DNA from: Typhlomys cinereus
Taxonomy: Eukaryota > Chordata > Mammalia > Rodentia > Platacanthomyidae
Direction: 5' to 3'
NCBI GenBank assembly: GCA_023101885.1
Contig: JALPQD010000004.1
Coordinates: 16,520,688-16,584,687, forward strand
DNA length: 64,000 bases
The notes beneath the pieces were generated by a model that ran no database searches, had not been told where the DNA came from, and saw only the letters and a list, made by a program, of their open reading frames with translations. The translations under genes were made by a program, and so were the position numbers. Below are positions 1 to 9,945 of this stretch, piece by piece. Every line of letters begins with the position of its first letter. Position 1 is the stretch's first letter.

Positions 1-326
1 GAGTCACCACCAGACCCCGGGATTCATGTGAGAAGCAGCAGTGCATGAGATGCTGCAGATTCAGAGCCATTAAGGAGTTTTGGGCTGATATAGGGTCAGG
101 GTCCAATCAGGTGTTGCCATCCCTCCTCCAGAGTGGACAGCCACCAGCCATTTAACTGTTTATTAGGTGTCCATTGAAGGTACAGGTTAGACCCACTTCC
201 CATTGGTTGTTCATCCCTCTGCCTGCATGGTCTTCTGTTGGGACATGTCTGGGGCATGTTTGTACATCCATGGTTGTCCTGAATTCAGGAGGTGGGCTAG
301 AGGCTCCCTGAATCAGTAGTGCTACA
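1..326 (-). repeat. 3' LTR (partial) of minus-strand ERVK-like provirus
   Basis: About 325 bases match 2889-3214 closely along their whole length, including the conserved terminus (TGTAGCAC on the minus strand here, TGTGGTAC at 3214). Two direct copies flanking a 2.4-kb interior define a provirus. The minus strand just outside this copy (about 327-345) is purine-rich, as expected of a polypurine tract before a 3' LTR. The distal end of the LTR lies outside the window, so its target duplication cannot be checked. Confidence 0.85.
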
Positions 327-541
327 TTTTACCCTTTTATTTATAGTTTTTTTCAGTGGGGACCATGAAAGCTGGGGTGACCCCAAGCCTCTTCAGCTGC
401 ATCGAATATAGGTGATTGTGCCCACCTTAGATTGGTCACCCATCCTCGTGTGGAGCCTTACCCATCATTGACTACCAATCATGAGACCACCACAAAGGGT
501 AACTCAAGGTGGCATAGAAAAGCAGGTTTTCATCATTGCAG

Positions 542-621
542 GGGCAGGCGGAGAGGCTGTGCGCAGGGCAGGTGGAGAGGCTGTGGGTGGGGCAGGTGGA
601 GAGGCTGTGGATGGGGCAGGC
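542..621. repeat. 24-bp tandem repeat, about 3.3 copies
   Basis: Units begin at 542, 566, 590 and 614. Each reads close to gggcaggtggagaggctgtg plus four variable bases. The period is a multiple of three, so open frames on both strands carry an 8-residue repeat. The array lies between the env-like remnant and the 3' LTR of the minus-strand provirus. Confidence 0.9.
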
Positions 622-838
622 ATAGAAATGAGCCAGAAGAGCTGGGAGACACAAATCAAAACCTAACAATTGTAAATTAGTAAGGCATAGCTTCAGTGGA
701 GGACACCCAGGCTTCCAAGGGGCCTTTGGTGGCCTAAGGAATGTCTGGAGCCTGAATGGATATTCTGAGAACCTGTAAAGCAAGTGTTTGTTGTAAATGC
801 TGAGGAATACCTGAGGCCTAAATGGATGCCCTGAGGAC

Positions 839-1072
839 CTAGAAAGCAAGCGTGTATTGTAACCACTGAGACCTTACTGTTTTCCATTTGTATCTAAATA
901 GGACAATTAGCACTAAAAGGGCAACTCCAAAAGTTAACCAAGTTACAAAATTCACAGATGAAAAGAAGGCAGGTATCCTGTCCCATAATTTTTTGCCCAA
1001 GGATGCAAGAGTAATAATTTGAACTTTAGTCCCATTAATTTTTGATATGTCAAAGGCTAGTTGATATGTCAA
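839..1072 (-). pseudogene. Possible retroviral env transmembrane-subunit remnant
   Basis: A 77-codon minus-strand frame lies in proviral orientation upstream of the 3' LTR, where env should be. Its middle holds a strongly hydrophobic run (about residues 44-62) followed by basic residues R-Y-K-W-K. This is the organisation of a retroviral membrane anchor and cytoplasmic tail. A 19-base direct duplication at 1042-1079 lies at its N-terminal end. No surface subunit or fusion region was found. The assignment rests on hydrophobicity, position and orientation, not on recognised sequence identity. Confidence 0.4.
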
Positions 1073-1079
1073 AGGCTAG
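1042..1079. repeat. 19-bp tandem duplication
   Basis: The unit ttgatatgtcaaaggctag occurs twice head to tail (1042-1060 and 1061-1079) without a mismatch, inside the provirus interior. Confidence 0.9.
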
Positions 1080-2106
1080 TTCCAGGTGTCATTAATATAG
1101 GTAAGCAGGAGACATATGACCATCCTGGACTTCCCTCCAAAGGGCCAGGAAGAGCAGTGCTCAGGACACACTTAAGGTATGTTTTTTTCTTTCTTTCCCG
1201 GTGGGGGAAGGGAATTCCAGGTTTGTCAGCTTGAACATGCATGCTAGTCCCCTTAGGCAGATGGATCCTCAGAGAAACTCCTTAAATAACTTAGGCCAAA
1301 ATCTTGTAAGAGAAAAAGGAAATATGAATCTGAGTTGACCCAAATGCACTTAGAATTTTCTGAAAACAAACTATGCTGGGTCCAGATTTTATTGATCTGT
1401 TTTGTTTTAAAGGAATTAGGTCTGGCTAAGATGCAGCCTTGAATTCCCATTCCACCTTAGTAGGAATATATATGGGAGTATGGAATTAGAAAGCAGATTT
1501 GTCCCCAAAAAAGGGAGCTCATACATACCAGGAGAAAGAATAAATTCCAATGAACTTTTTAGAAGACAATTATATTTTCCTGGTTGCTAGATTTGATGGG
1601 ATAAAATTCTATAAAAGAAGTCAGAGGAATGAGCAAGTTTGATCACACAATATCATAGTGGCTTTGCTATTTTAGAAACACATGGAAAAAACTTACAATC
1701 TATTAGAAAAAACAATTGTGATTGATATAAAGCATAACTAGTTAAGGCCTTAGATGTTACCAAAATTATTTGTTCTTATTTTTAAGTATGCATACATGTA
1801 TTTAAAAATGCCATGCCAAAATTTTTATATCACCATGCAAGAGAAATTAAAAAAAATTTAAGTGGCCACAGACAAAAGACACACATGTAAACATAGAACA
1901 TGTAAACATACAAGCACATGAACAACATTTTACTGGCAACTGTACAATTTACCAGCAACTGTCTTAAAATTACCCTTTATCAAAAATGGATTAACATTTA
2001 AGAAAACCTTATTTAAAACAAGACTTCATATTAGTTAAGTCTGGCAGCTTAGCTTAATTATGGAAAACATCTAGCAAGGAAAACATTCTTATCCATAGTC
2101 CAGTTC

Positions 2107-2364
2107 CTACATATTCTCTGGGGGAATCCAAGGTGCTAAAACCACAGCCTCATTCCAGAATTCCTCTAAACCAGCAGACCTAACCTCCAGGCCTCTAGTC
2201 TTTAGGAGAGATTTTAAGACATGTATCCGGGGCTCCTTACTTTGTGAAGGGAGGTTGCCAATTTTTCTAAAGAACAGAGATAAGACCAAAAGAGGCGCAG
2301 ATGAGACAAGGAATGTATTGGACCCAAATGTCTTATGCTTGATGGGGGGCTTCCAGAGATTCAC
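2107..2364 (-). pseudogene. gag matrix-like remnant of minus-strand provirus
   Basis: An 85-codon minus-strand frame has a segment around 2107-2200 with an LK-x-RGL-x(5)-S start, a W eight residues later and an LAPWI end. The same spacing and residues occur near the start of the gag frame in the second provirus of this window (from 9946). Known betaretroviral matrix domains show this helix-rich pattern. The segment stands about 0.5 kb downstream of the primer-binding site on the minus strand, which suits the gag start. No myristoylation start in a usable frame was seen, so the frame begins inside the domain or is broken. Confidence 0.5.
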
Positions 2365-2766
2365 TTATCCCCTGGCCTTATGCGCATATGGTGCCTCCGG
2401 GTTAGGTCAATTCACTGTAATTGAGCCTGGGCTGCAAGTTCTAAGGGCATCAATCTCTCATGTGAACATGCCAGGACAAGCCGCAGTTTAAACGGGTTCC
2501 TAATCTTAAATGGGGTTCACTGAATGAGTGATTGCATTCCTAACCTAAAGTGGGGCTCTTTGATTGTCAGCAAATCAAACGAGCAATTGAGGCTCCTTGA
2601 TCATCAGCAAATCAAGGGAGCAACTGTGTTCCTAAGGAAAAACAGGGAAAAGGGAAGAAGAGGGGGCCACCTGCTCACCTTAGGCACCGTAAGCACAAGA
2701 AAACAAAACCAAAGGGACTGCTCACCAAACTTTACCAGAGTGGGTGTCTCATCTACACTGAAGGCA

Positions 2767-2785
2767 GCCCCACTTTGGAGTGCCA
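2767..2785 (-). other. Primer-binding site, tRNA-Lys-like
   Basis: On the minus strand, two bases past the LTR end, the sequence reads TGGCACTCCAAAGTGGGGC. This matches the lysine-tRNA (Lys1,2) primer site of ERVK elements with one inserted base and two mismatches. It sets the provirus orientation and the LTR boundary at 2788. Confidence 0.75.
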
Positions 2786-2787
2786 AT

Positions 2788-3214
2788 TGTTGCCATATCC
2801 CCTGCTGGGCCAGCGGGGGAGGGGGGAGGAAGGAAAGGGAAAACAGTAGGGCCTCGGAATTCAAGGCGAATGGGCAAGCCAGTGATGGGGTCACCACCAG
2901 ACCCCAGGAATCAAGTGAGAAGCAGCAGTGGATGAGATGCTGCAGATTTAGAGTCATTAAGGGCATTTGGGCTTATATAGGGTCAGAGTCCAATCAGGTG
3001 TTGCCATCCCTCCTGGGGGGGGGGCAGCCACCAGTCATTTAACTGTTTAGTAGGTGTCCATTGCAGGTACAAGTTAGAAGGACACTTCCAGTGGTTGTTC
3101 ATCCCTCTGCCTGCATGGTCCTCTGTTGGGACATGTCTGGGGCATGTCTGTACATCCAGGTTTATCCTGAATTTGGGAGCCGGGCTAGGGCATCCCTGAA
3201 TCAGTAGTACCACA
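2788..3214 (-). repeat. 5' LTR of minus-strand ERVK-like provirus
   Basis: The 427-bp LTR has TG...CA ends on the minus strand (TGTGGTAC at 3214, GGCAACA at 2788). It is a direct copy of the partial LTR at 1-326 and is followed by the primer-binding site. Differences from the partner copy are scattered single bases plus a poly(G) expansion near 3016. The insertion is therefore old, but not among the oldest here. Confidence 0.85.
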
Positions 3215-3437
3215 TTTTGTGAGATTGCCTCCTCGCTATATAGTATTACAGTAAACAGTTTCTGAGGAAAAAACTAGGCAACAGTTTGAATTGTCAGTCA
3301 TGGTGCAAAAGGCTAATATGACAACTTGGATACATAGCACTAGGAGGACTTCAGACTATATAACATATTTATTCCATTATTTTTTTTCTAAGTCATTGGC
3401 TATTTGCCAATTAAGCCTTCAAAAAGGCCTTAGCAGC

Positions 3438-3668
3438 TGAAGCTGGAGAGGTGACTCAGAAGTTCAGACTGCCTCTCTAAGCAGAAGGACCTGAGTTTTA
3501 GAACTCAGATCTCACATCAAAAATACCAAGTACAAATGACAACTTCCTATACTTCAGAAGGCTCTGGATGATGGGGCCTGGGAAATACTGGAGTGAAGCA
3601 AAAAGGAGGTAGAAGCAATCCAAGATGATGCCCAAAATCATTCTTGGTTATTCCACTACAGGAATTTA
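3438..3668 (+). repeat. Old B2-class SINE
   Basis: The tRNA-like head (gctggagaggtgactcag) is followed by acctgag and a body ending in ccactacaggaat. The same layout appears in better-preserved copies at 52155 and 56682. It lacks the usual long (CA)n tail, so it is 3'-truncated or decayed. Confidence 0.7.
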
Positions 3669-4930
3669 TACTTTTTATATTGTAGGCTTTATTTTCATTT
3701 TATATTATAGTTTATTTTTATTCTTTGACAGTTTTATGCATGAATACAATGAATTTAAGTCCTTTCACTTATTTTATATGCAAATATGAAAAAGCATATA
3801 TATATATACACACACACACACACAAAACTCTATAGTAAGCTCTACTTGTGGCTTTATTTTAGTAGAAACAGTCCTTTCCTTTGACCACAACATTTTTATT
3901 TCAGTGAAAAAGGTTAAATCTCAACAAATGGCTGAATATATAAAATTTAAAGAGAAATTACTAAATATTTATGATTTCACTAGTTCTGTGGTTTAAGACA
4001 CAAGTAAGAAAGTATTTTTTACCTTTCTCATTTTTCAGTCAGTACTGCAATGGTTTCTTTCTTTCAAACATTAATGTAGCATGGCTTCAAAAGACAACAG
4101 TCAAAAGTAACCTTTATTGTGGATATTGAATTTAAATACTGTTTTGTGTATGAATTATGAAATTTAAGTGGACAAATTACTTTCATAAGAGTTTATAATG
4201 TATTTTGATAACAATCATTGCTTATTTCATGCTGCTATACAGTCTGAATGTAATATTTTATAAATAAAGACAGAAATATTAGTAGAGAACAGTGACTTCT
4301 ACCTTCAGTCCCAGTATTCTAGAAGCTCAAGAAAGTGAACTATGATGTATCTGATGTACATAGTGATGAATTAAAGTAAAGTCTATGCTAAAAATATAAC
4401 CCTGTCCCAAAAAGAAATCAAACAAATAAAAAAATAGTAACTAGATTCATAAAGGCTTTTTGATGTAATTGTCCATAATCATGAAAATTTAATGATAAAT
4501 TATAATTTTCATAGTGCATCTTAAATATTTTTTAATTTCAAAGCAGTAATTATACTTATATGTACAGAATATGTACAGAAACAAATATACTCAAAGTGTC
4601 ATTTCATTTGTTTTACTTTTTCTCACCTGACAGATGATCAAATTAAACAAAATCACCAAATCACAAATTATGGATATGGAGAAATTTATGTGCATCTCAA
4701 CCTCTGCTGCTTTTCCACAAGCTTCAGTCTAGAAACATTTGAGGAAAATGTCTAAGTTCTGCTTTAAGAATCAGTGATGGAAAACTAATGTCAAATTTAT
4801 TCTAAATTTTCTTCTTTTTTTCCTTTTCTTATTCTTTTTCTGTATATGGGCCATGATAAGATCTGTCTCTTGATTTTGAATTTGCTAGTAGAAATTTTTT
4901 GTTACTGTAGTAATCAATAATAATTAATAT
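3669..4930. other. A+T-rich stretch without gene
   Basis: No coding signal was seen. It holds an (AT)n/(CA)n microsatellite at about 3797-3825 and a segment at about 4290-4420 that weakly resembles a decayed B1 (cagtcccag, then ccctgtcccaaaaa). The rest looks unique. Confidence 0.6.
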
Positions 4931-5454
4931 TGGGCAGTTTTAGCGCAGCCATACTGTGAAGGTCTCTGAAGGTCTTAAAGATCATTCCTAAGGTTGGGAT
5001 TTCCCTTCACAAACTTCTCCAAACCTTCTGTTCATGAAAGGATATGGGTATTAGTTCTCTCTAATAGATAAACTCTACTATGAGTTTTCAGAAGGTCAAT
5101 TAGATTGGGTCCCAACATGAAGAAACCAATGAGATATAGAGAACCAAACCTCCTATCAGGTTCACAGAAACTGGACCTAACCAATGAGGAAAAGCCACCT
5201 TTTTCTGGATCTGCCTAGGCCAATAATAATCCTGATCTGGCAGCTGTCTTTAGCTCCCTTGCCCCCCTTGATATTTCACTCTGGAGTTCATGATTTCTCC
5301 AGGGGTATCTTCCCCCTCAGAGATTCAGTCTCTGAGTTCTTTTATCTCCTCTAATAAACTCTGCCTTAATCCTCTACACATGATCTGGTTTGAATCTTCA
5401 ACTCCTGAACACAAGAACCTGGACACATACAGACGCCAGAAAGACACCATAACA
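4931..5454 (+). repeat. Solo LTR, unclassified rodent ERV family
   Basis: About 524 bp begin TGGGCAGTTTTAG and end CCATAACA. The copy shares its 5' block, the central ccatga-rich block and the 3' end (taataaact...ttaatcctcta...aacacaagaacctgga) with 46269-46682. It contains a CCAAT box (aaccaatgag), an AATAAA signal at 5353-5358 and a likely cleavage site after 5374, so the U3-R-U5 polarity is plus. No second copy or internal region adjoins it, so it is solo. The target duplication is uncertain (aatat/aatac). Confidence 0.75.
5353..5374 (+). terminator. LTR polyadenylation signal and inferred cleavage site
   Basis: AATAAA is followed 16 bases later by the point at which two retroposed relatives (7960 and 15340) switch from LTR sequence to poly(A). 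This marks the R/U5 boundary. Confidence 0.7.
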
Positions 5455-6497
5455 AATACATACTCAAGTACCTGGTGTGCAAGCAAGTTTTATCCACCAC
5501 ACACACACACATTGTTTATTGCTGTTTTATTGACAACAGCTATGCGGGCATTGATGCTGATATCATTCCCACTAATTATCTTACGCTGAATAAATTTTTA
5601 ATCATTCCTGCTTATTCTGAACAGATGTTCCTTGAAAAGATTTTGCTTTTTTTTTATTTCTGATGTTAGACTGCTTAAATAAGTTGGCACCAATTTGTTA
5701 GGTTTTAAAACTGGAGCTTTGCTGGAGCAGATTTTATATTAACATAAAACTTCAGCATACTCAGCCTTGAGTATTTCCCCATGGAAAGGAAGTAGCCTTT
5801 CTTGCCATTTTATTGCTTCATTCATCAGTGTTTTATTTGCAAATTAGTTTCTTTTCATGGATGTCTTTTCCATGCTAATAAGCTACAACTCAGTGCTGCC
5901 CAAGAATGTGAAGCCCTTCAGGGTTAATTTCAGAAACAAAGTAATTCAATAGCTTGGCAATTCCCTGGAAGAGACTAGTACAGGACAGGATTAGTGCAAG
6001 CATAAAAGCAAGTTTTAAATAGTCCTTCTGAGGTAGCTACTCATATATTTATCTCTACCCTTAAACCTTAATTACAAAGCCTGTTAAAAATAATGGCCAT
6101 ATCATCACTTGTACTTTCATAGCAGAGTTTGTAGGTTGTGAATGCCAGTTATCTCATAACCCAAGTTGATTTTTCACCTGAAAGAAGAGATACTTATCAT
6201 CTATCTGCTTAGAGTTAACTGTGGATCATTATCTACTGTATGCCTTAAGAGCAAGCACAATCTCCTTAACATCCACAATATTGATTGAAAATGCACCCAT
6301 CTCATCATTTTTAACATCGTATTAATTTTTCATGATTCTATTTAGCATTTTTTTCTCACTATGCTTTTCTTCTATTGAATTAAGACTGAGTACAGTTTTA
6401 ACGTGCAGGAAATGTTATGCTTCCAGTAAGTTTAAAAGTAAAAAGAAAGAAACATTGGTCCTTTATGCTGTTATCTTGCTCTCAGTATTGCTATATT
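5455..6497. other. A+T-rich stretch without gene
   Basis: A (CA)n run of about 15 bases lies at 5498. No exon, promoter or recognisable repeat was found otherwise. Confidence 0.6.
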
Positions 6498-6512
6498 AAA
6501 ACAAATTTATCA

Positions 6513-6800
6513 GGGGCTGGAGAGGTGGCTCAGGGGTTAAGCTTCTGCCTTGCAGGCAGAAGGTCCTGAGTTCGGATCCTAGACCCCACATATAGACACC
6601 AGGCGGAAGCAGGGGCGGCCTGCATTTCTGGTCCTGGTAGGGTGGAGCCTGTGAATCCCAGGGCAGAGTAAACAAGGAGGAGGTGGAGGCATCCCTGGTG
6701 GTTCCCGAATTCGTCTGTGGTTCTACACACACATACATACACACACATGCACACATGCATACACGTACAATTGAATAAATAATAAAAAAATTTAAAAAAA
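6513..6800 (+). repeat. B2-class SINE (young subfamily)
   Basis: The copy is full length. Its tRNA-like head carries an A box (tggctcaggggttaag) and a B box (gagttcggatcc). The body ends in a (CA)n-rich stretch and a ttgaataaataataa A-rich tail, typical of AATAAA-bearing T+ SINEs. Direct repeats of 15 bases (aaaacaaatttatca, 6498-6512 and 6799-6813) are the target duplication. Four relatives in this window share the layout. Confidence 0.93.
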
Positions 6801-6813
6801 AACAAATTTATCA

Positions 6814-7790
6814 ATTCTAAAAATAGTAACTGGAAATTTTCTTAATGACATAATTATTGCTACTTGAAAGATACTCTTTTGGGTTATTCAATAACTTCTG
6901 TTTTCTGTGTACTGTTAACTATTCCTAGTTTTTGGAAGGAATAAATGCTGAAATCAAGCTAACTTTTCTTTAATGATGTCTTATACTCTTTTTCAGGGAA
7001 GGGAAAGGTCACAGTATCTCCTACACCACAAAAAATATCAATGAAAATATAGCTCTATCTTGTAGACATGGTAGCATTGTTTGTAGCCTGGAAAATAAAG
7101 ATAAATCATCTCCCTTTCACTTTCCAGTGATTTCCCCCCTTTTTTATGTGTATGTGTGCATGATAGAGAGACAGGTTTGCATGTCCGCTTGTATGTCTAT
7201 TTGAATATGTGAAACACATTTATGTATCCTTTAATTGCTCTTCTATCTTATTTTTTTTGAAATGCAGTCTCTAATCAAACTCAGAATTACTGATAGGATC
7301 AGTGTGGATCAATGCATTCTGGGAATTCCTGGTCTTTGTCTTCAGAGACTGAAGTTACAAGTGGACTATCACATCTACCTGGTATTTGGCACTGAATTCT
7401 GGTCCAAATGTGTGGCAAGTGTTTCGAGCAATGAATTATCTTCCCAGATTTACAGGGAATTTAAGGTGTAGTATTTAGAGGAGTTATTATTTAATTAACT
7501 CGCTTACTTACATAATTCTAAAATTCATAGTAAATGCTCAACATAAAAATGGCAGAGAACCTGAACCATCACCTCTGAACTGTTAGAAAATTCTACAGTC
7601 ATGAGGTTGAAATGCAATCTTACATGAATGCCAGTCTGGACATGATTTTTACAATTCTTTGGCAATGTAATACTTTTCAAAAAACTATGCAACTTAGGCA
7701 TTTAAATTGCATATCATTTAGGTCCAAATCCTAATTCATGTGATATCAGACTTTGTACTTTTCTCAATATATTACTCACAGAAAAGAGTT
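6814..7790. other. A+T-rich stretch without gene
   Basis: The longest plus-strand frame (7235-7471, 78 codons) has no recognisable domain. The sequence looks unique. Confidence 0.55.
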
Positions 7791-7814
7791 TGCAGGGCAT
7801 TTACCCCAATCCTG

Positions 7815-7995
7815 TGAGTTCTTTTCCAGCTCCTTGTCTCTCATGGATTCCATGCCTGGAGTCCATGAATTCTCCAGGGACACTAGTCCCTCATGGTACT
7901 CCACATCTGAAATCCATGATTTATGTTTTCTCTCCTCTTATAAACTCTGCCTTAATCCTCAAAAAAAGAAAGAAAAGAAAAGAAAGAAAAAATAG
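7815..7995 (+). mobile_element. LTR-derived poly(A) retroposon, copy 1
   Basis: About 145 bases match the 3' half of the solo LTRs at 4931 and 46269 (gagtccatgaattctccag, taaactctgccttaatcctc). At 7960 the match ends exactly at the inferred polyadenylation site and runs into an A-rich tail (7961-7995). U5 is absent. This is what a reverse-transcribed polyadenylated LTR transcript would leave. A clear target duplication was not found, so the 5' limit is approximate. Confidence 0.65.
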
Positions 7996-8044
7996 CTTCA
8001 GAACCTTTATGAAGTGAAACCTTACTGGGTGAAGTACATCACTT

Positions 8045-8256
8045 GGCATGGGCCTTGAGAGTTTATAACTCAGTCTTTCTTCCTGTCCTCTTTCTCTGTC
8101 CTGATTGCAATAGATGGTGATAGGTCAAAATCATGCTTTTGACACAATGCCTTCCTTACCAGGATGGAATCTATCACTTTGGAACTGTGAACTAGAATAA
8201 AATTGTTCCCTATGAAATTGCTTTTGTCACGGTAATTTATCACAGAGAAGAAAACA
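8045..8256 (+). repeat. 3' part of a MaLR-like LTR
   Basis: The end has the arrangement gaactgtgaactagaataaa, a pyrimidine-rich stretch, then cacggtaatttatcacag and a terminal AAAACA. This is the familiar 3' end of mammalian MaLR/rodent LTR-like repeats. The 5' portion is degraded. Confidence 0.45.
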
Positions 8257-8771
8257 AATGATCATTAACTTTTCTGTTTTTAATGAAAATATCAGTGCAA
8301 CCTTGATCCAGAAAGATTCATAGAAAAGTGTCCTCACTTAAAATATCGAGTTAGATCTATTCATAAGATTCTATTTTCTTTATATAATGAAGAATAGATT
8401 AATTTCCTTTTGGTATTATTTAAAATAATGTGATGCCTTTTATTACATAGCATAACATCAAAACACATATTCTATTTAATTAGTATGCCAGGAAAATCCC
8501 TAATTAAGACACATAATTTAGTAAAAGTTAAGATGCATAATTATTTGGCATCCTGAATGCCATATGTTTACAATCTTACTTTAGTCACAAATATAACTTG
8601 ATAAGTCTGTTTAATATTTGGATTTTCAAAAGTCTGCCATTTGAACACTAATTAATCACTTAACTTCAGTTAGCAAGTGTTTTTGAAATGTGAAAAATCA
8701 TCTATAGCCATAATACTCTGAATGCTAAATTTTCTAAAATATATGAAAGGTAAACAAAGTTGCTATATCTT

Positions 8772-9070
8772 TTTTTCTTTTTTTATTATTTATTATTTAT
8801 TCAATTGTATGCATGTGTTCATGTGTGTGTATGTATGTGTGTTAGGTATGTGTGTGTAGAACCATGGACAAATTCAGGAACCACCATGGACCATCTCCAC
8901 CTCCTCCTTGTTTACTCTGCCCTGGGATTCACAGGCTCCGCCCTACCAGGACCAGAAACACAGGCCACCCCTGCTTCCACCTGGCATCTATACGTGGGGT
9001 CTAGGATCCAAACTCAGGACTTTCCACCTGCAAGGCAGAGGCTTAACCCCTGAGCCATCTCTCCAGCCCC
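8772..9070 (-). repeat. B2-class SINE (young subfamily)
   Basis: This is a minus-strand copy of the family at 6513. The A-rich tail appears as T-rich DNA at 8772-8800 and the head (ggggctggagagatggct on the minus strand) ends at 9070. Direct repeats aaagttgctatatctt (8756-8771 and 9071-9086) are perfect. Confidence 0.93.
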
Positions 9071-9086
9071 AAAGTTGCTATATCTT

Positions 9087-9503
9087 ATTGGTATATTTGA
9101 GAAAGTTTTGTTAGTGTAAGTTTTTATCTCTAATATCTATTTTTCTCTATTATCAACTATCCATCAAGAATTGTTCAATTTGTATTTAACTTTCCATTAA
9201 CATTAATTATCAATGTTATAAAACTAGAAATCTTCTCATTTCAGAAATCTATGAAAGTCATTTAGCAAGTTAATCATTTTTCAGTAATGAAATTTTCTAT
9301 ATGAAAAGCAACACAGTATATTTTGAATGAATGGTCAAACATATGAAATATACTGATCTCAAGTTCATTTTCCCATTCCTATGAATTAAGAATTGTGATT
9401 TAACTATTGATGCTGATTTGAAAGTCTATTCTGTAATGCTTGATACACCTTTTAAATTAATTTTTAAGGTTATTAACTTTCTGTTTTATTTTCTTCTACA
9501 GTG
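9087..9503. other. A+T-rich stretch without gene
   Basis: No feature seen. It ends at the target site of the plus-strand provirus. Confidence 0.6.
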
Positions 9504-9509
9504 ATAGAG
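9504..9509. other. Target-site duplication, left copy (atagag)
   Basis: The hexamer atagag abuts the 5' LTR and is repeated at 13907-13912 right after the 3' LTR. A 6-bp duplication is characteristic of ERVK/class II integration. Confidence 0.9.
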
Positions 9510-9867
9510 TGTTGGGCACTGGAAGCTAGTGTGCTGGGTATAACACTGATGACATTACAGAGAGCCCTAATTGGCTTATAGGAGCCAACATAGATAAATG
9601 TTTAGTCTGACCTATGCAGCCTGTGTGCTGTGCTAACCATTAAGGTAACTGGCTGACCGTTTCATGCCCTGCAGGGTGCTGTGTATATAAACTGTTTCAT
9701 TGCCCCCAATAAAGGGAGTGAATCAGCCTTGTCTCGACAAACTCCCTGCTGTGTCCAGAGTCCCCTGGATTTGGGTGAGGGAGTGGAGGACCTGCAGTGC
9801 ATTCACCTTTCTCCACCCTGATGGCCTGGAGTCATCACAGTGTGTGCATGGGAAAATCAGCCCCACA
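9510..9867 (+). repeat. 5' LTR of ERVK (class II) provirus
   Basis: The 358-bp LTR runs TGTTGGGC...CCCCACA. It has a TATATAAA box at 9684-9691, AATAAA at 9708-9713 and a GT-rich stretch downstream. It is a direct copy of 13481-13906 but lacks 68 bases just after its first eight or nine positions. By eye the shared part differs at fewer than one position in ten, so the insertion has some age. Confidence 0.93.
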
Positions 9868-9869
9868 TC

Positions 9870-9887
9870 TGGTGCCCCATGTGAGGC
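9870..9887 (+). other. Primer-binding site, tRNA-Lys-like
   Basis: TGGTGCCCCATGTGAGGC lies two bases after the LTR. It agrees with the Lys1,2 primer site of ERVK elements at 14 of 18 positions. The mismatches are at positions 4, 9, 11 and 15. Confidence 0.8.
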
Positions 9888-9945
9888 CACTTCTCAAAAC
9901 AGGTGGAGCTAAGCAGACTTCGGGGTAAGTGAAAACTCAGAAAAT

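Larger units (their letters stand above)
327..2787 (-). pseudogene. Degenerate internal region of minus-strand ERVK-like provirus
   Basis: This interior lies between two direct LTR copies. Read on the minus strand it runs primer-binding site, leader, a short matrix-like gag remnant, a large loss of gag-pro-pol, an env transmembrane-like remnant, then the polypurine region. At 2.4 kb it is about a third of a full betaretrovirus-like interior. No reverse transcriptase or integrase signature was found. It is non-coding as a whole. The order of the remnants fits a provirus reduced by internal deletion rather than a random patchwork. Confidence 0.7.

Noticed and set aside
539..625. CRISPR-like array
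   Set aside because: The units are contiguous without spacers. It is a tandem repeat in a eukaryotic provirus.
2524..3042. 172-codon plus-strand frame
   Set aside because: It lies antisense to the leader and 5' LTR of the minus-strand provirus and crosses the LTR boundary.
4290..4420. Possible B1 SINE
   Set aside because: Only two short blocks resemble B1, too little to call.
6513..6590. tRNA gene suggested by A and B boxes
   Set aside because: The boxes belong to SINE heads. There is no cloverleaf acceptor pairing, and the sequence continues into the SINE body.
8760..9114. Overlapping frames rich in L-P-W-D-S-Q-A-P-P-Y-Q-D-Q-K
   Set aside because: The same peptide recurs antisense at 6496-6814, 26872-27132, 30945-31419 and 51733-52099. 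It is the translation of the B2-class SINE, not a gene family.
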